64,000 bases of DNA from Pseudophaeobacter profundi (GCF_029697505.1 NZ_JARJEF010000009.1:1-64000); one strand, 5' to 3'; positions 34,260 to 43,729 are shown, numbered from the stretch's first letter. Program-made: numbers and translations. Notes: generated from the sequence alone by a model not told the origin.

Positions 34260-34925
34260 CTAGCCGTTTTCCTCGGAGCTGGACAGACGCGACAGCAGGG
34301 TCATGACCGCAGGCCCAACTGCGGCTACATTCAGCGCCACGCCCTTGGCATTGGGGTGAATGTTATCCGCCTGCATATAGGCCTGTGCCGCCGCCGGATC
34401 CTGCCCGGTTTCAGCGCGAATTCCGGCAAAGGCATCGGCATGCAGCAGCGCGCCAAATTCCTGCGCCAGATCCGCATAAATGCTATCAAAGGCAGCTTTG
34501 TATTCCGGGCCATAGTTGCCCGGCGCCCGCATGCCGATCAACAGAACCTCAACATTGCGTGCCTGCGCCGCCTGTAGGATTTTGCGCAGGTTGGCGCGGG
34601 CCTCGGCGGCGGGCAGACCGCGCAGCAGATCATTGCCCCCAAGCAGCACAATCAGCCCCTGCGGCTGATCCGCCAGCGTCCAGTCAACTCTGGCGGCCCC
34701 GCCTGCGGTGGTATCCCCCGACACACCGGCGTTGTTCAGCGTCACTTCGGCCCCCTGCGCCTCAAGCCAGGCGGCCAACTGCGGCACAAAGCCCTGCCCC
34801 TGTGGCAGCCCGTAGCCCTGCACCAGACTGTCGCCAAAGGCGGTGATCCGCAGATCCTCTGCCTGGCTCTGGGCCGCAACGTTTACAGAAATTATCAATC
34901 CCAACAGGGCCAAAACCTTGCGCAT
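34260..34925 (-). CDS. Arylesterase / TesA-like SGNH hydrolase
   Basis: The 221-residue periplasmic esterase has a signal peptide (MRKVLALLGLIISVNVAAQS, cleaved near QA). Its four SGNH blocks are in order: GDSL nucleophile in TAFGDSLVQGYGL near 29, Gly in NNAGVSGDTT, Asn in LLGGNDLLRG, and Asp/His in DNIHPN near 190. The E. coli homologue TesA is a thioesterase/lysophospholipase, and the same head-to-head arrangement with ybbA-ybbP is seen here. The shared 50-base gap probably carries both promoters. Substrate in this organism is not known. Confidence 0.9.
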   Translation of the reverse strand: MRKVLALLGLIISVNVAAQSQAEDLRITAFGDSLVQGYGLPQGQGFVPQLAAWLEAQGAEVTLNNAGVSGDTTAGGAARVDWTLADQPQGLIVLLGGNDLLRGLPAAEARANLRKILQAAQARNVEVLLIGMRAPGNYGPEYKAAFDSIYADLAQEFGALLHADAFAGIRAETGQDPAAAQAYMQADNIHPNAKGVALNVAAVGPAVMTLLSRLSSSEENG

Positions 34926-34975
34926 CGCGCTAAATGCTCCATATCCGATAGAGTGTATTTCACAGGCGCAGCTTC

Positions 34976-35683
34976 ATGACCGAAACAGAACCACCCGTTC
35001 TTCACCTCAAAGATGCGTCTTTAACGCTGAATGGCAATACCGGGCCGGTGCAAATTCTGCGCGGGATCTCGCTGGATGTGCGCAAAGGTGAAACTCTGGG
35101 CCTGATCGGGCCTTCGGGGTCGGGGAAGTCCTCGCTCTTGATGGTGATGGGCGGGCTCGAGCTGGCAACAGGTGGTCAGATCACCGCCCTGGGTCAGGAT
35201 CTCACCGCCATGGATGAAGACGCCCTGGCCCGATTTCGCCGCGCCCACATGGGTGTGGTCTTCCAGAGCTTCCATCTGATCCCCACCATGACAGCGCTGG
35301 AAAATGTCGCAACCCCACTAGAGCTGGCCGGTCGGCGCGATGCCTTTGCCCTTGCCCAGGCCGAGCTGGAGGCTGTCGGGCTGGGCCATCGTGCCGGGCA
35401 TTTCCCCGCCCAATTGTCTGGCGGAGAACAGCAGCGTGTGGCCCTGGCCCGCGCCCTGGCACCACGCCCGTCAATCCTGCTGGCGGATGAACCCACCGGC
35501 AACCTGGACGAGGCCAATGGCGCGGCGGTGATGGATCTCCTCTTTGGTCTGCGCGACCGCACCGGGGCCACGCTGATCATGGTTACCCATGCGCCAGAAC
35601 TGGCCGCGCGCTGCGACCGGGTGGTTCGCCTGCGCGATGGCCAACTGGCCGCACCACAACAGGCAACAGAGGCCGCCGAATGA
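34976..35683 (+). CDS. ybbA: ABC transporter ATP-binding protein, YbbA type
   Basis: The 235-residue ATPase belongs to the LolD/MacB group. Walker A is GPSGSGKSS near 45, the Q loop VFQSFHLIPTM, the signature LSGGEQQRVALARAL near 147, Walker B ILLADEPTGNLDE, and the switch His in MVTHAP. It energises the MacB-like permease encoded next. Its stop overlaps the permease start (ATGA at 35680-35683). The role of YbbAP is not settled; it is proposed to export a hydrophobic molecule or move a lipid acted on by TesA. Confidence 0.93.
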   Translation: MTETEPPVLHLKDASLTLNGNTGPVQILRGISLDVRKGETLGLIGPSGSGKSSLLMVMGGLELATGGQITALGQDLTAMDEDALARFRRAHMGVVFQSFHLIPTMTALENVATPLELAGRRDAFALAQAELEAVGLGHRAGHFPAQLSGGEQQRVALARALAPRPSILLADEPTGNLDEANGAAVMDLLFGLRDRTGATLIMVTHAPELAARCDRVVRLRDGQLAAPQQATEAAE

Positions 35684-38238
35684 CGGGGAGCGGCCCTGCC
35701 ACAGCGGCGACCTCCTTTGGGCAATCCCTGTCGCTGGCCTGGCGCTTTGCCCGGCGCGAGTTGCGCAGCGGCGTAAAAGGCTTTCGGATCTTTCTGGCCT
35801 GTCTGGCACTGGGGGTGGCGGTGATCGCCGCTATCGGCTCTATCCGCGCCTCGATCGAGGCGGGGCTGACACAGGAAGGAGCCAGCCTGCTGGGCGGCGA
35901 TGCCGAACTGACCTTTACCTATCGCTTTGCCAATGCGCAGGAACGCGCCTGGATGGCAAAAAACTCTACCGCCGTGTCAGAGATTGTCGAATTCCGCTCT
36001 ATGGCGACTCTGGGGGAAGAGCGCGCCCTGACTCAGGTCAAGGCGGTAGATGACGCCTATCCGCTGGAGGGGCAGATCGCGCTCACGCCCGAGATGCCGC
36101 TGGCCGATGCGCTGGCAGGCCGGGATGGGCTGCCGGGGGTGGCGATGATGCCGGTTCTGGCCGACCGGCTGGGGCTGCGCCCCGGTGATCACCTCCGCTT
36201 TGGCACCCAGGATTTTGTCCTGATGGCCACCATCAAGACCGAACCGGACGCCGCCGCCTCGGGCTTTGCGCTGGGGCCACGCACCCTGGTGGCCCGTCCG
36301 GCGCTGGAAGAGTCCGGGCTGTTGGCACCGGGATCACTGTTTTCCACCAAATACCGGCTTTCGCTACCAGAAGACAGTGACCTGGATGCACTGCAGGCCG
36401 AGGCACGCGCCCAGTTTGAGGCCAGCGGCATGCGCTGGCGCGATGCCCGCAATGGTGCCCCCGGCATTGCCACTTTTGTCGAACGGCTGGGTGGGTTTCT
36501 GGTGCTTGTGGGCCTGTCCGGCTTGGCGGTGGGCGGCGTTGGGGTTTCGGCGGCGGTGCGCGCCTATCTGGCCACCAAGACCACCACCATTGCCACTCTG
36601 CGCACGCTGGGCGCCGACCGGCGGGTGATCTTTCTGACCTATTTCTTGCAGATTGGGGCGCTGACCCTGCTGGGGGTTGCCATTGGGCTGGGGCTTGGTG
36701 GGCTGGGGCCTGTTCTGTTGGGGCCGCTGATTGCGGCGCAGCTGCCCTTTCCGGCGCTGTTTGCGCTCTACCCTGGCAGCCTGGTTGAGGCGGCGCTCTA
36801 TGGCTTTCTGACGGCCTTCATCTTTGCGCTTTGGCCGCTGGCGCGGGCAGAACGGATCCGCGCCGCCGCATTGTTTCGCGGCACCCTGGGCGAGGAAAGC
36901 CACCTGCCCGCCCCGCGTTATATCCTGACCACTGCGCTGGCGCTGGTGCTGCTGGTGGGGTCTGCTGCCTGGTTTTCCGGCGCGCCTGAGCTGACGCTCT
37001 GGACGGCGGGCGGGCTGATGGGGGCCTTGCTGGTGCTGCTGCTTGCGGCGCTTGGCCTGGGCTGGCTGGCGCGCCATGGTACAAGGCTGAGCCGTGGCCG
37101 ACCGGCGCTTCGCTGGGCGCTGGCCGCCATCGGTACAGCCCGCGATGGCGCGGTGCCTGCGGTGCTGGCACTGGGGCTGGGGTTGACGGTTCTGGCCGCC
37201 ATTGGCCAGATCGACGGCAATATGCGCCGCGCCATCGCGGGCAACCTGCCCGATGTGGCCCCGTCCTATTTCTTTGTTGATATTCAACGCGACCAGATGC
37301 CTGCCTTCCTGAAGCGGGTTGAAACCGATCCGGCAGTCAGCAAGGTCGAAAGCGCCCCCATGCTGCGCGCCGTCATCACCAAGATAAACGGTTCCCCCGC
37401 GCAGGAGGTGGCCGGCGATCATTGGGTGGTACGCGGTGATCGCGGCGTCACCTATGCCGCCGCCCAGCCCAAGGGCACAGAGGTAGTGGCCGGCAGCTGG
37501 TGGCCCGAGAATTACACCGGCCCGCCACAGGTCAGCTTTGCCGCCGAAGAAGCGGAAGAACTCGGCCTTAGCCTGGGCGATACCATCACGCTGAACGTGC
37601 TGGGGCGCGATATCCAGGCCGAAATCACCAGTTTTCGCAATGTGGATTTTTCCACCGCCGGCATGGGGTTTGTACTGACGCTGAACGAGGCCACCCTGGC
37701 GGGCGCGCCACACAGCTTCATTGCCACCGTCTATGCCGCGCCCGAAGCCGAAGCGCAGATCCTGCGCGATCTGGCCCGCGAGATGCCCAATATCACCGCC
37801 ATCCGGGTGCGCGATGCCATCGACCGGGTGTCTGACATTCTGCGCCAGCTTGCGGCAGCCACCAGCTATGGCGCGGCGGCCACCCTGTTGACCGGGTTTA
37901 TGGTGCTTCTGGGCACCGCCGCCGCCGGGGAACCGGCACGCCGCTACGAGGCCGCGCTGCTAAAAACCCTGGGCGCGTCGCGGGCGCGAATCCTTGCCAG
38001 TTTTGCCCTGCGCTCAATCATCCTGGGCGCCGGGGCTGCGGCGGTGGCACTGACCGCAGGGATAGGCGGGGCCTGGGCTGTGAACCACTATGTCTTTGAA
38101 ACCAGCTTTGTGGTGATCTGGCCAAATGCGCTGGCAGTCATATCAGGCGGGGTATTGACCACACTGCTGGCCGGGTTGATCTTTGCCTGGCGGCCCCTGG
38201 CAGCCCGGCCTGCGCGCATTCTGCGCACCCGCGATTAA
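35680..38238 (+). CDS. ybbP: FtsX-family ABC permease, YbbP type
   Basis: The 852-residue inner-membrane protein has the ten-helix plan of YbbP-like transporters: one helix near the N-terminus (FLACLALGVAVIAAIGSI), a large periplasmic MacB_PCD domain, a cluster of helices at about 260-500, a second periplasmic domain at about 500-700, and three C-terminal helices. It belongs to the same unit as ybbA. Length matches the family. The final TAA overlaps the stop codon of the convergent nsrR-like gene. Confidence 0.92.
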   Translation: MTGSGPATAATSFGQSLSLAWRFARRELRSGVKGFRIFLACLALGVAVIAAIGSIRASIEAGLTQEGASLLGGDAELTFTYRFANAQERAWMAKNSTAVSEIVEFRSMATLGEERALTQVKAVDDAYPLEGQIALTPEMPLADALAGRDGLPGVAMMPVLADRLGLRPGDHLRFGTQDFVLMATIKTEPDAAASGFALGPRTLVARPALEESGLLAPGSLFSTKYRLSLPEDSDLDALQAEARAQFEASGMRWRDARNGAPGIATFVERLGGFLVLVGLSGLAVGGVGVSAAVRAYLATKTTTIATLRTLGADRRVIFLTYFLQIGALTLLGVAIGLGLGGLGPVLLGPLIAAQLPFPALFALYPGSLVEAALYGFLTAFIFALWPLARAERIRAAALFRGTLGEESHLPAPRYILTTALALVLLVGSAAWFSGAPELTLWTAGGLMGALLVLLLAALGLGWLARHGTRLSRGRPALRWALAAIGTARDGAVPAVLALGLGLTVLAAIGQIDGNMRRAIAGNLPDVAPSYFFVDIQRDQMPAFLKRVETDPAVSKVESAPMLRAVITKINGSPAQEVAGDHWVVRGDRGVTYAAAQPKGTEVVAGSWWPENYTGPPQVSFAAEEAEELGLSLGDTITLNVLGRDIQAEITSFRNVDFSTAGMGFVLTLNEATLAGAPHSFIATVYAAPEAEAQILRDLAREMPNITAIRVRDAIDRVSDILRQLAAATSYGAAATLLTGFMVLLGTAAAGEPARRYEAALLKTLGASRARILASFALRSIILGAGAAAVALTAGIGGAWAVNHYVFETSFVVIWPNALAVISGGVLTTLLAGLIFAWRPLAARPARILRTRD

Positions 38239-38735
38239 CCTGCGGCAGGCACGGCCTGTGGCCTGGCATTTGCAGTAGCAACCCCTGCCGCTGTACCACA
38301 GGCCACCGGCTGAAGAATGCGCAGCAAGTCGACGTTGCCACAGACAAGATCTGCAACCGAAAGATCATCCAGCGACCGATAGAAGGCCTGCGCCGCCTCT
38401 GACAGGGCCAGCTTCAGGCGACAGGCCGAAGCCAGCGGACAGGTATTGTCGGTATCCGCAAAGCATTCGGCAATTGGCAGCGCGCCTTCGACATGGCGAA
38501 AGACCTGACCAATCTGGATTTCCGCCGGGTCCCGCCCTAGCGTCATGCCGCCGTTACGGCCGCGCTGGGTGTGTAGATACCCCAATTGGCTGAGTTGGTT
38601 GATCACCTGCGCCAAATGATTTTCAGAGATATTGCAACACTCGGCGATTTCGGATTTTGTCACCAGACGCTCTTCATTTGCGGCACAGTACATCAAGAGG
38701 CGTACGGCGATATTGGTCCTTTTGGTAATTCGCAT
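38235..38735 (-). CDS. Rrf2-family regulator, NsrR-like
   Basis: The 166-residue DNA-binding regulator has a winged helix at 1-80 (EIAECCNISENHLAQVINQL and a wing with RGRNGGMTLGRDP). Three conserved cysteines, Cys91, Cys99 and Cys105, are spaced like the [Fe-S] ligands of NsrR and IscR. NsrR homologues are repressors released by nitric oxide. The last 30 residues are a low-complexity tail beyond the usual end. The gene is divergent from the gamma-glutamylcyclotransferase-like gene and shares a FNR-type site with it. No nitric-oxide-detoxifying gene is adjacent. Confidence 0.85.
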   Translation of the reverse strand: MRITKRTNIAVRLLMYCAANEERLVTKSEIAECCNISENHLAQVINQLSQLGYLHTQRGRNGGMTLGRDPAEIQIGQVFRHVEGALPIAECFADTDNTCPLASACRLKLALSEAAQAFYRSLDDLSVADLVCGNVDLLRILQPVACGTAAGVATANARPQAVPAAG

Positions 38736-38794
38736 GGTCTGGCTCCGCCCTAGTTTTCGATCATGCTATATTGCACAGCCCGCGAAAAAGAAGT

Positions 38795-38808
38795 TTGACA
38801 TACATCAA
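38795..38808. promoter_or_regulatory. FNR/Dnr-type box between nsrR-like and GGCT-like genes
   Basis: TTGACATACATCAA has perfect TTGA and TCAA half-sites with six bases between, one mismatch from TTGAT-N4-ATCAA. FnrL, Dnr and NnrR regulators of alphaproteobacteria use this site. It is 60 bases from the nsrR-like start and 35 from the other start, so it could serve either. Confidence 0.6.
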
Positions 38809-38842
38809 TCACCCAGCGTTTTAACAATGGAATGACGATCGC

Positions 38843-39415
38843 ATGATGCCCCACCCCTATTTCTTTGGCTATGGCAGCCTGGTAAACACCGCCACCCATG
38901 ACTACCTCGACCCTCAGCCTGCCCGACTGAGCGGCTGGCAGCGCAGCTGGTGCCATACCGCCCTGCGCGACGAAGCCTTCCTGAGCGTGGTGCCCGCGCC
39001 GCAGGTGCAGATAGACGGGCTGATCGCGGCCGTTCCCAATGCCGATTGGCAGGCGCTGGACGAACGCGAATTCGCCTATGATCGCCTGCCAGGCAACGGG
39101 TTGATCAGCCACGACCTGTCACGCAGCCCAGAGATTTCGTTTTATTCGGTGCCCCCACACAGCCAGAGCCAAGACGACACCCGGCACCCGATTTTGCTGA
39201 GCTATCTTGATGTGGTCGTGCAGGGGCATTTGCAGATCTTTGGTGCGGCGGGGGTGGATGACTTTTTCTCTACCACCCTGGGCTGGGATGCCCCGATCCT
39301 GAATGACCGGACCGCACCGAAATACCCGCGCCACCAGCAGCTATCCGCCTCTGAAACCGCACTGGTGGATCGCTATCTTGCCGACCTGGGGTCGAAAATC
39401 ATCCCCCAGGCATAG
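38843..39415 (+). CDS. Gamma-glutamylcyclotransferase-like (AIG2/ChaC fold) protein
   Basis: The 190-residue protein has the characteristic GGCT opening PYFFGYGSLVNTATHDY, where Tyr-Gly-Ser-Leu forms the substrate pocket. The likely catalytic glutamate is in DEREFAYDRL near 76. Relatives split gamma-glutamyl peptides (glutathione degradation) or remove gamma-glutamylamines; the substrate here is not determined. It has a FNR-type box upstream. The stop codon lies inside the first unit of a ten-base triplicated repeat. Confidence 0.8.
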   Translation: MMPHPYFFGYGSLVNTATHDYLDPQPARLSGWQRSWCHTALRDEAFLSVVPAPQVQIDGLIAAVPNADWQALDEREFAYDRLPGNGLISHDLSRSPEISFYSVPPHSQSQDDTRHPILLSYLDVVVQGHLQIFGAAGVDDFFSTTLGWDAPILNDRTAPKYPRHQQLSASETALVDRYLADLGSKIIPQA

Positions 39416-39436
39416 GCAGGCATAGGCAGGCATAGG
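39407..39436. repeat. Three tandem copies of a 10-base unit at a stop codon
   Basis: CAGGCATAGG is repeated three times without mismatch (39407-39416, 39417-39426, 39427-39436). The first copy encodes Gln-Ala-stop of the GGCT-like gene. Likely recent slippage. Confidence 0.9.
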
Positions 39437-39453
39437 CGCCAGGCACAAACAAA

Positions 39454-39480
39454 ACAGGCGGCGCGCTCGGCACCGCCTGT
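39454..39480 (-). terminator. Intrinsic terminator of gltX
   Basis: On the minus strand ACAGGCGG (39480-39473) pairs with CCGCCTGT (39461-39454) and is followed by TTTGTTTG. It may also stop the convergent GGCT-like transcript. Confidence 0.7.
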
Positions 39481-39537
39481 TGTATCTGTCATCCCTGCCC
39501 TGTCATTCCCCGCATAGGGGCCTGGGCCCTGCGCGTT

Positions 39538-40863
39538 CTAGCCGCGTGCCTTCACCACTGACATCAGCGCCAAAAGTGCGCTCATGTCCGGGCCACGTTC
39601 GCGCCCGGTGACCGCCTTGCGCAGCGGCATGAACAGTCCCTTGCCCTTGCGCCCGGTTGCCTCTTTGACGGCGGTGGTCCAGCTCTTCCAGCTGGTTTCG
39701 TCGTAGGGGCCTTCCGGCAGCAGCGCCATGGCCTCGGCGATGAACTCAGCGTCTTCCTCGGCGATCAGCGGCTCGGCGCCCTCACAGCAGAGTTCCCACC
39801 AGCCGGCCAGATCCTTCAGCGTGGTGATGTTTTCTTTTGTCAGCGCCCAAAAGGCCTCTTGCTTGTCCGCGGGCACGCCAAGCGCGTCGATATGAGGTTT
39901 TACATCCTCCAGCGACAGCGACTGCAGATAGCGGGCAGTCAATGGGTACAGGTCTTCGACATCAAACTTGGTTGGCGCAGCACCAAAGCGGTTGATGTCA
40001 AAGCCGTCAATCAATTCTGCCATCTCGTTGCGCACTTCAACCGGATCAGAAGACCCCAGCCGCGCCATCAGAGACAGCAGAGCCATGGGCTGTACGCCCG
40101 CCTCGCGCAGATCACGCAGTGCCAGGGTGCCCAGACGTTTGGACAGTGCTTCGCCCTGCGGGCCGGTCAGCAACGAGTGATGGGCAAATTCGGGCACGGT
40201 GCCGCCCAGCGCCTTGATGATCTGGATCTGGGTTGCGGTATTGGTCACATGGTCCGAACCGCGCACCACGTGGCTCACGCCCATTTCGGTGTCATCCACA
40301 ACCGAGGCCAGAGTATACAGGAACTGACCATCGCCCCGGATCAATACCGGATCCGACACCGAGGATGCATCAATCGAGATATCACCCAGGACGCCGTCTT
40401 TCCACTCGATGCGTTCATGGTCCAGCTTGAACCGCCAGACGCCATCACCGCGTTCAGCGCGCAGGGCGGATTTTTCATCCTCTGACAGCGCCAGCGCGGC
40501 CCGGTCATAAACCGGTGGCTTGCCCATGTTCAACTGCTTCTTGCGCTTCAGATCCAGCTCGGTCGGGGTTTCAAAGGCCTCGTAAAACCGGCCAATGCTG
40601 CGCAGCTCATCGGCGGCGGCGACATAACGGTCCAGGCGGTCAGACTGGCGTTCAATCCGGTCCCAGGTCAGGCCAAGCCATTCCAGATCCTGCTTGATCG
40701 CATCGACATACTCCTCCTTGGAGCGTTCGGGATCGGTGTCGTCGATGCGCAGAATAAAACTGCCGCCAGCCTTGCGGGCGATCAGATAATTCATCAGCGC
40801 GGTGCGCAGATTGCCAACATGGATATAGCCGGTGGGCGACGGGGCAAAACGGGTGGTGGTCAT
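39538..40863 (-). CDS. gltX: Glutamyl-tRNA synthetase
   Basis: The 441-residue class I synthetase charges tRNA with glutamate. The HIGH-like motif is H15-V-G-N in FAPSPTGYIHVGNLRTA, and the KMSKS-equivalent is S241-K-R-L-G, a short non-lysine-first variant common in alphaproteobacterial GltX. At 441 residues it is slightly short of E. coli GltX (471), mainly in the anticodon-binding part. Alphaproteobacteria usually carry two paralogues, one of which may glutamylate tRNA-Gln for amidation; which one this is cannot be decided here. It has its own terminator. Confidence 0.95.
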   Translation of the reverse strand: MTTTRFAPSPTGYIHVGNLRTALMNYLIARKAGGSFILRIDDTDPERSKEEYVDAIKQDLEWLGLTWDRIERQSDRLDRYVAAADELRSIGRFYEAFETPTELDLKRKKQLNMGKPPVYDRAALALSEDEKSALRAERGDGVWRFKLDHERIEWKDGVLGDISIDASSVSDPVLIRGDGQFLYTLASVVDDTEMGVSHVVRGSDHVTNTATQIQIIKALGGTVPEFAHHSLLTGPQGEALSKRLGTLALRDLREAGVQPMALLSLMARLGSSDPVEVRNEMAELIDGFDINRFGAAPTKFDVEDLYPLTARYLQSLSLEDVKPHIDALGVPADKQEAFWALTKENITTLKDLAGWWELCCEGAEPLIAEEDAEFIAEAMALLPEGPYDETSWKSWTTAVKEATGRKGKGLFMPLRKAVTGRERGPDMSALLALMSVVKARG

Positions 40864-41172
40864 CAGATGTCTCCTGTTGCCTTGCCCATGTCACATGAGG
40901 CTGGCTTTGTCCAGTTTTTGCCAGTCTCAGCCCGGCCCTGTCGGCCTGCCACACATCAAGACACACATAGCCATGGCGATTACCGCTGCCACACTGGATG
41001 CCACCGCCTCTGGGATGCCACCTTGCGTGCACAATTGCGTGAGTTTTCGCCGAAATCCCTTTGTTTTGCTCAAGGCAAGGCTAGCATCGAGCTGGATGCC
41101 AAAGCCAGCACATCCCAAAGCGATCCTGAAAGCACACTCCCGCCTTGCTGCCCCTACAGAGAGGACCCTTCG
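40864..41172. other. Intergenic stretch between divergent gltX and the metallo-hydrolase gene
   Basis: No gene or repeat is recognised in 309 bases. An in-frame extension of the hydrolase frame to 40819 exists but reads as non-protein sequence and would precede the Tat signal. Confidence 0.4.
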
Positions 41173-42114
41173 ATGACCGCAACCTTCACCCGACGCTCCG
41201 CCCTTGCCGCAGCTGCCGCCCTGCCCCTTGCGGCGACGGCCCGCCCAACCCTTGCTGCCAGCGACAGTACCGAGATGGCCAGGGCGCCAGCCTCCCATAG
41301 CCGTAGCTTCAAACTCGGCAGCTTTACCGTAACCACCCTGCTTGATGGCAGCCGCCCCGTGGACGGCGCCAAAGCAATTTTTGGCGGCGGCGCAACAGAT
41401 GAAGAATTTGCCGCCACCTCAAAGCAGAACTTCATTCCAGCCGATATGGCGCAGTTTTTCTTTACCCCGACGCTGGTGGATACTGGCGCGGAAAAGATCC
41501 TGTTCGACACGGGCCTGGGCCAGGGCGGCATTCAGATGGCCCTGGCAGAGGTCGGCCTGACACCGCAGGATATTGACGTTGTTGTCCTGACCCATATGCA
41601 CCCGGATCATATCGGCGGCATGACAACGGATGGCGCAGAAACCTTTGCCAAGGCCCGCTATATCACTGGCCGACAAGAGTTTGATTTCTGGCGCGGCCAG
41701 GACAAAGGCAACCGGGTCGGCGATCTGATGGCCCAGAAGGTAACGCCCTTTGCCGAAAAGCTGACCTTCATGGAAGACGGCGACAGCGTCGCATCAGGGA
41801 TCAGCGCCATGGCCAGCTTTGGTCATACCCCCGGCCATATGGGCTATATGCTGGAAAGCGGCGGACAGCAGCTGATGCTAACCGCAGATCTGGCCAACCA
41901 CTATGTCTGGTCCTTTGCCCATCCCGACTGGGAGGTCAAATTCGACATGGACAAAGAGGCAGCGACGCGCTCTCGCCGCAGGATACTGGACATGCTGGCC
42001 AGCACCGGCACGCCGATGATCGGCTACCACATGCCCTTTCCTGCAGCAGGATATGTTGAAACGCGCGACAGCGGGTTCCGCTTTGTGCCGGTAAGCTATC
42101 AAATGATGGGCTGA
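41173..42114 (+). CDS. Tat-exported metallo-beta-lactamase-fold hydrolase
   Basis: The 313-residue protein starts with a Tat signal (MTATFTRRSALAAAAALPLA, RR at 7-8, cleaved near LAA). It then has the MBL fold with zinc ligands in THMHPDHIGG near 138 and His in GHTPGHMGY, plus an Asp in LTADLANHYVW. Relatives in this branch include quorum-quenching lactonases and arylsulfatase-like or alkyl hydrolases; the substrate is unknown. The start is fixed by the Tat motif and by the lack of a better ribosome-binding site upstream (GAGGACC lies ahead). Confidence 0.88.
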   Translation: MTATFTRRSALAAAAALPLAATARPTLAASDSTEMARAPASHSRSFKLGSFTVTTLLDGSRPVDGAKAIFGGGATDEEFAATSKQNFIPADMAQFFFTPTLVDTGAEKILFDTGLGQGGIQMALAEVGLTPQDIDVVVLTHMHPDHIGGMTTDGAETFAKARYITGRQEFDFWRGQDKGNRVGDLMAQKVTPFAEKLTFMEDGDSVASGISAMASFGHTPGHMGYMLESGGQQLMLTADLANHYVWSFAHPDWEVKFDMDKEAATRSRRRILDMLASTGTPMIGYHMPFPAAGYVETRDSGFRFVPVSYQMMG

Positions 42115-42222
42115 CAATTGCCCGGACGGGCTGATCCGGGCCTTTTGTGCCCGGCGCCTCTCTGCCTGCCTATCCCATCGCCGACCAGTCTTGCTTGTCT
42201 GTATATGGGAGAGGCTGGAAGG

Positions 42223-43536
42223 TTATTTCTTTTTGCTAAAGCGCGACAGGCGAAAGCCATGCGGATCAACAATGGGCGCATCACCCGTCACCAGATCCGC
42301 AGTCAGCCGCCCCGCTGCCGGACCAATGCCAAAGCCATGGCCGCTATATCCGGTAGAGATGAAAAGCCCCGGCAGATCATCCACCTGCGAAATCACCGGC
42401 AGCGCATCCGGCGTCACGTCAATTAGCCCGCCCCAGCTTTGCACCACGTCGCAGCCCCGCAGGACAGGAAAGGCCCGTTGTGCTGCGTCCCAGCCCTGTT
42501 TGATCGCCTTTTGCGAAGGCGCTGGATCCAGCACCCGGCAGGTTTCAAAGGGGGTGGTCTGCTGCGCCGACCAGCGCCGGTCCTGCGCCGCCTCTTCGCG
42601 CCACCGCCCCGACCCGGCAAATCGGAACTGGATAGAGCGCCACTCTTGCAGATAGCTGGGCAGAAATTTCAGCCCCAGCCGCAATGAGTCGGGGACAATG
42701 TCGACAATGTTTTCACTGCCACTGGCAATGGTATAACCGCCATCCTGCCGCTTGCGCAGGGCAAAGCCATTACACCAGATTGAACAATCAGGCCCGCCCC
42801 GCACTGGTGAGGTGCGCAACACCGAATTCAACACTTTCAACTGCGGCAGTGCGATCCTGGCATTCCCCAGGAACAGCCGCGACCAGGCCCCGCCTGCCAC
42901 CACCACGGCCGAACAGGCCACCCGGCCACGCTCGGTCATCACGCCGCTGATGCGCCCGGCTTCGCTTTCGACTGAGCGCACCGCGCATTCGGTCATCACC
43001 CTGGCCCCTGCCGCCTGGGCCGCCCGCGCGATGGCATGGGTGGCCAGCTGCGGTTCGGCGCGCCCATCCAGCGGCGTATAATAGCCAGAGATCGCTTTGC
43101 CCTGATAACCGGGCATCACCTGGCGCAGAAAATCGCCGCGCAGCATCTGGCCCGGCAGATCCATCGCCGCAAGATGTGGCGCCCAGCGTTCCAGATCTGC
43201 CTCTTCCCGACTGCGGTCTGCGGTAAACAGGATACCAGAGCGCCGATAGCCGGTTGGGTGGCCGGTGCGCGCCTCCAGCCCATCCCAAAGGTGCAGCGCC
43301 TCTCGCATCAAGGGCAGTTCTTGCGGGTCGCGCTGCGAGATCCGCACCCAGCCCCAATTGCGCGAACTTTGTTCGCCCGCGATCTGGCCCTTTTCACACA
43401 GCAAGACAGAATGGCCCCGTTCGGCCAGTTCCAGCGCGGTCGAGGCCCCAATGATGCCGCCCCCCACCACAACCACGTCAACACGTTTGGGCAGAGCAAG
43501 ATCGGCTGGGAAATATGGCAGTTTCAATCCTGGCAT
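42223..43536 (-). CDS. FAD-dependent oxidoreductase, DadA/sarcosine-oxidase type
   Basis: The 437-residue flavoenzyme carries the GxGxxG dinucleotide fold in VDVVVVGGGIIGASTALELA near 20, the second FAD motif ESRNWGWVRISQRDP, and a C-terminal closing motif DLPGLFISTGYSGHGFGIGPAAG. This matches glycine/D-amino-acid and sarcosine oxidases that oxidise an amine substrate; no substrate can be named. No companion subunits are adjacent, so it may act alone. It runs toward the metallo-hydrolase gene (convergent). Confidence 0.88.
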   Translation of the reverse strand: MPGLKLPYFPADLALPKRVDVVVVGGGIIGASTALELAERGHSVLLCEKGQIAGEQSSRNWGWVRISQRDPQELPLMREALHLWDGLEARTGHPTGYRRSGILFTADRSREEADLERWAPHLAAMDLPGQMLRGDFLRQVMPGYQGKAISGYYTPLDGRAEPQLATHAIARAAQAAGARVMTECAVRSVESEAGRISGVMTERGRVACSAVVVAGGAWSRLFLGNARIALPQLKVLNSVLRTSPVRGGPDCSIWCNGFALRKRQDGGYTIASGSENIVDIVPDSLRLGLKFLPSYLQEWRSIQFRFAGSGRWREEAAQDRRWSAQQTTPFETCRVLDPAPSQKAIKQGWDAAQRAFPVLRGCDVVQSWGGLIDVTPDALPVISQVDDLPGLFISTGYSGHGFGIGPAAGRLTADLVTGDAPIVDPHGFRLSRFSKKK

Positions 43537-43729
43537 GATGAGGTCTATGCCGCGCCAATGACAGCCGGTCTAGGGGGCAAAACGGCCCACCGATGGCAGA
43601 AGAACAAAATGTGATCTTTGGGACGCATCGTCAGCTTCCTGGGGCGGGGCAGTTCCGGATAAATCATTTGAAAACAGGCGAATTCATCACCTCTTCCGGC
43701 CGGGGGCCGGCCTGATCGCGAGACAATAG

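Noticed and set aside
36364-37713. A 449-codon minus-strand frame inside ybbP
   Set aside because: Antisense to a clearly conserved permease; Gln/Arg/Ala-rich composition with no family likeness.
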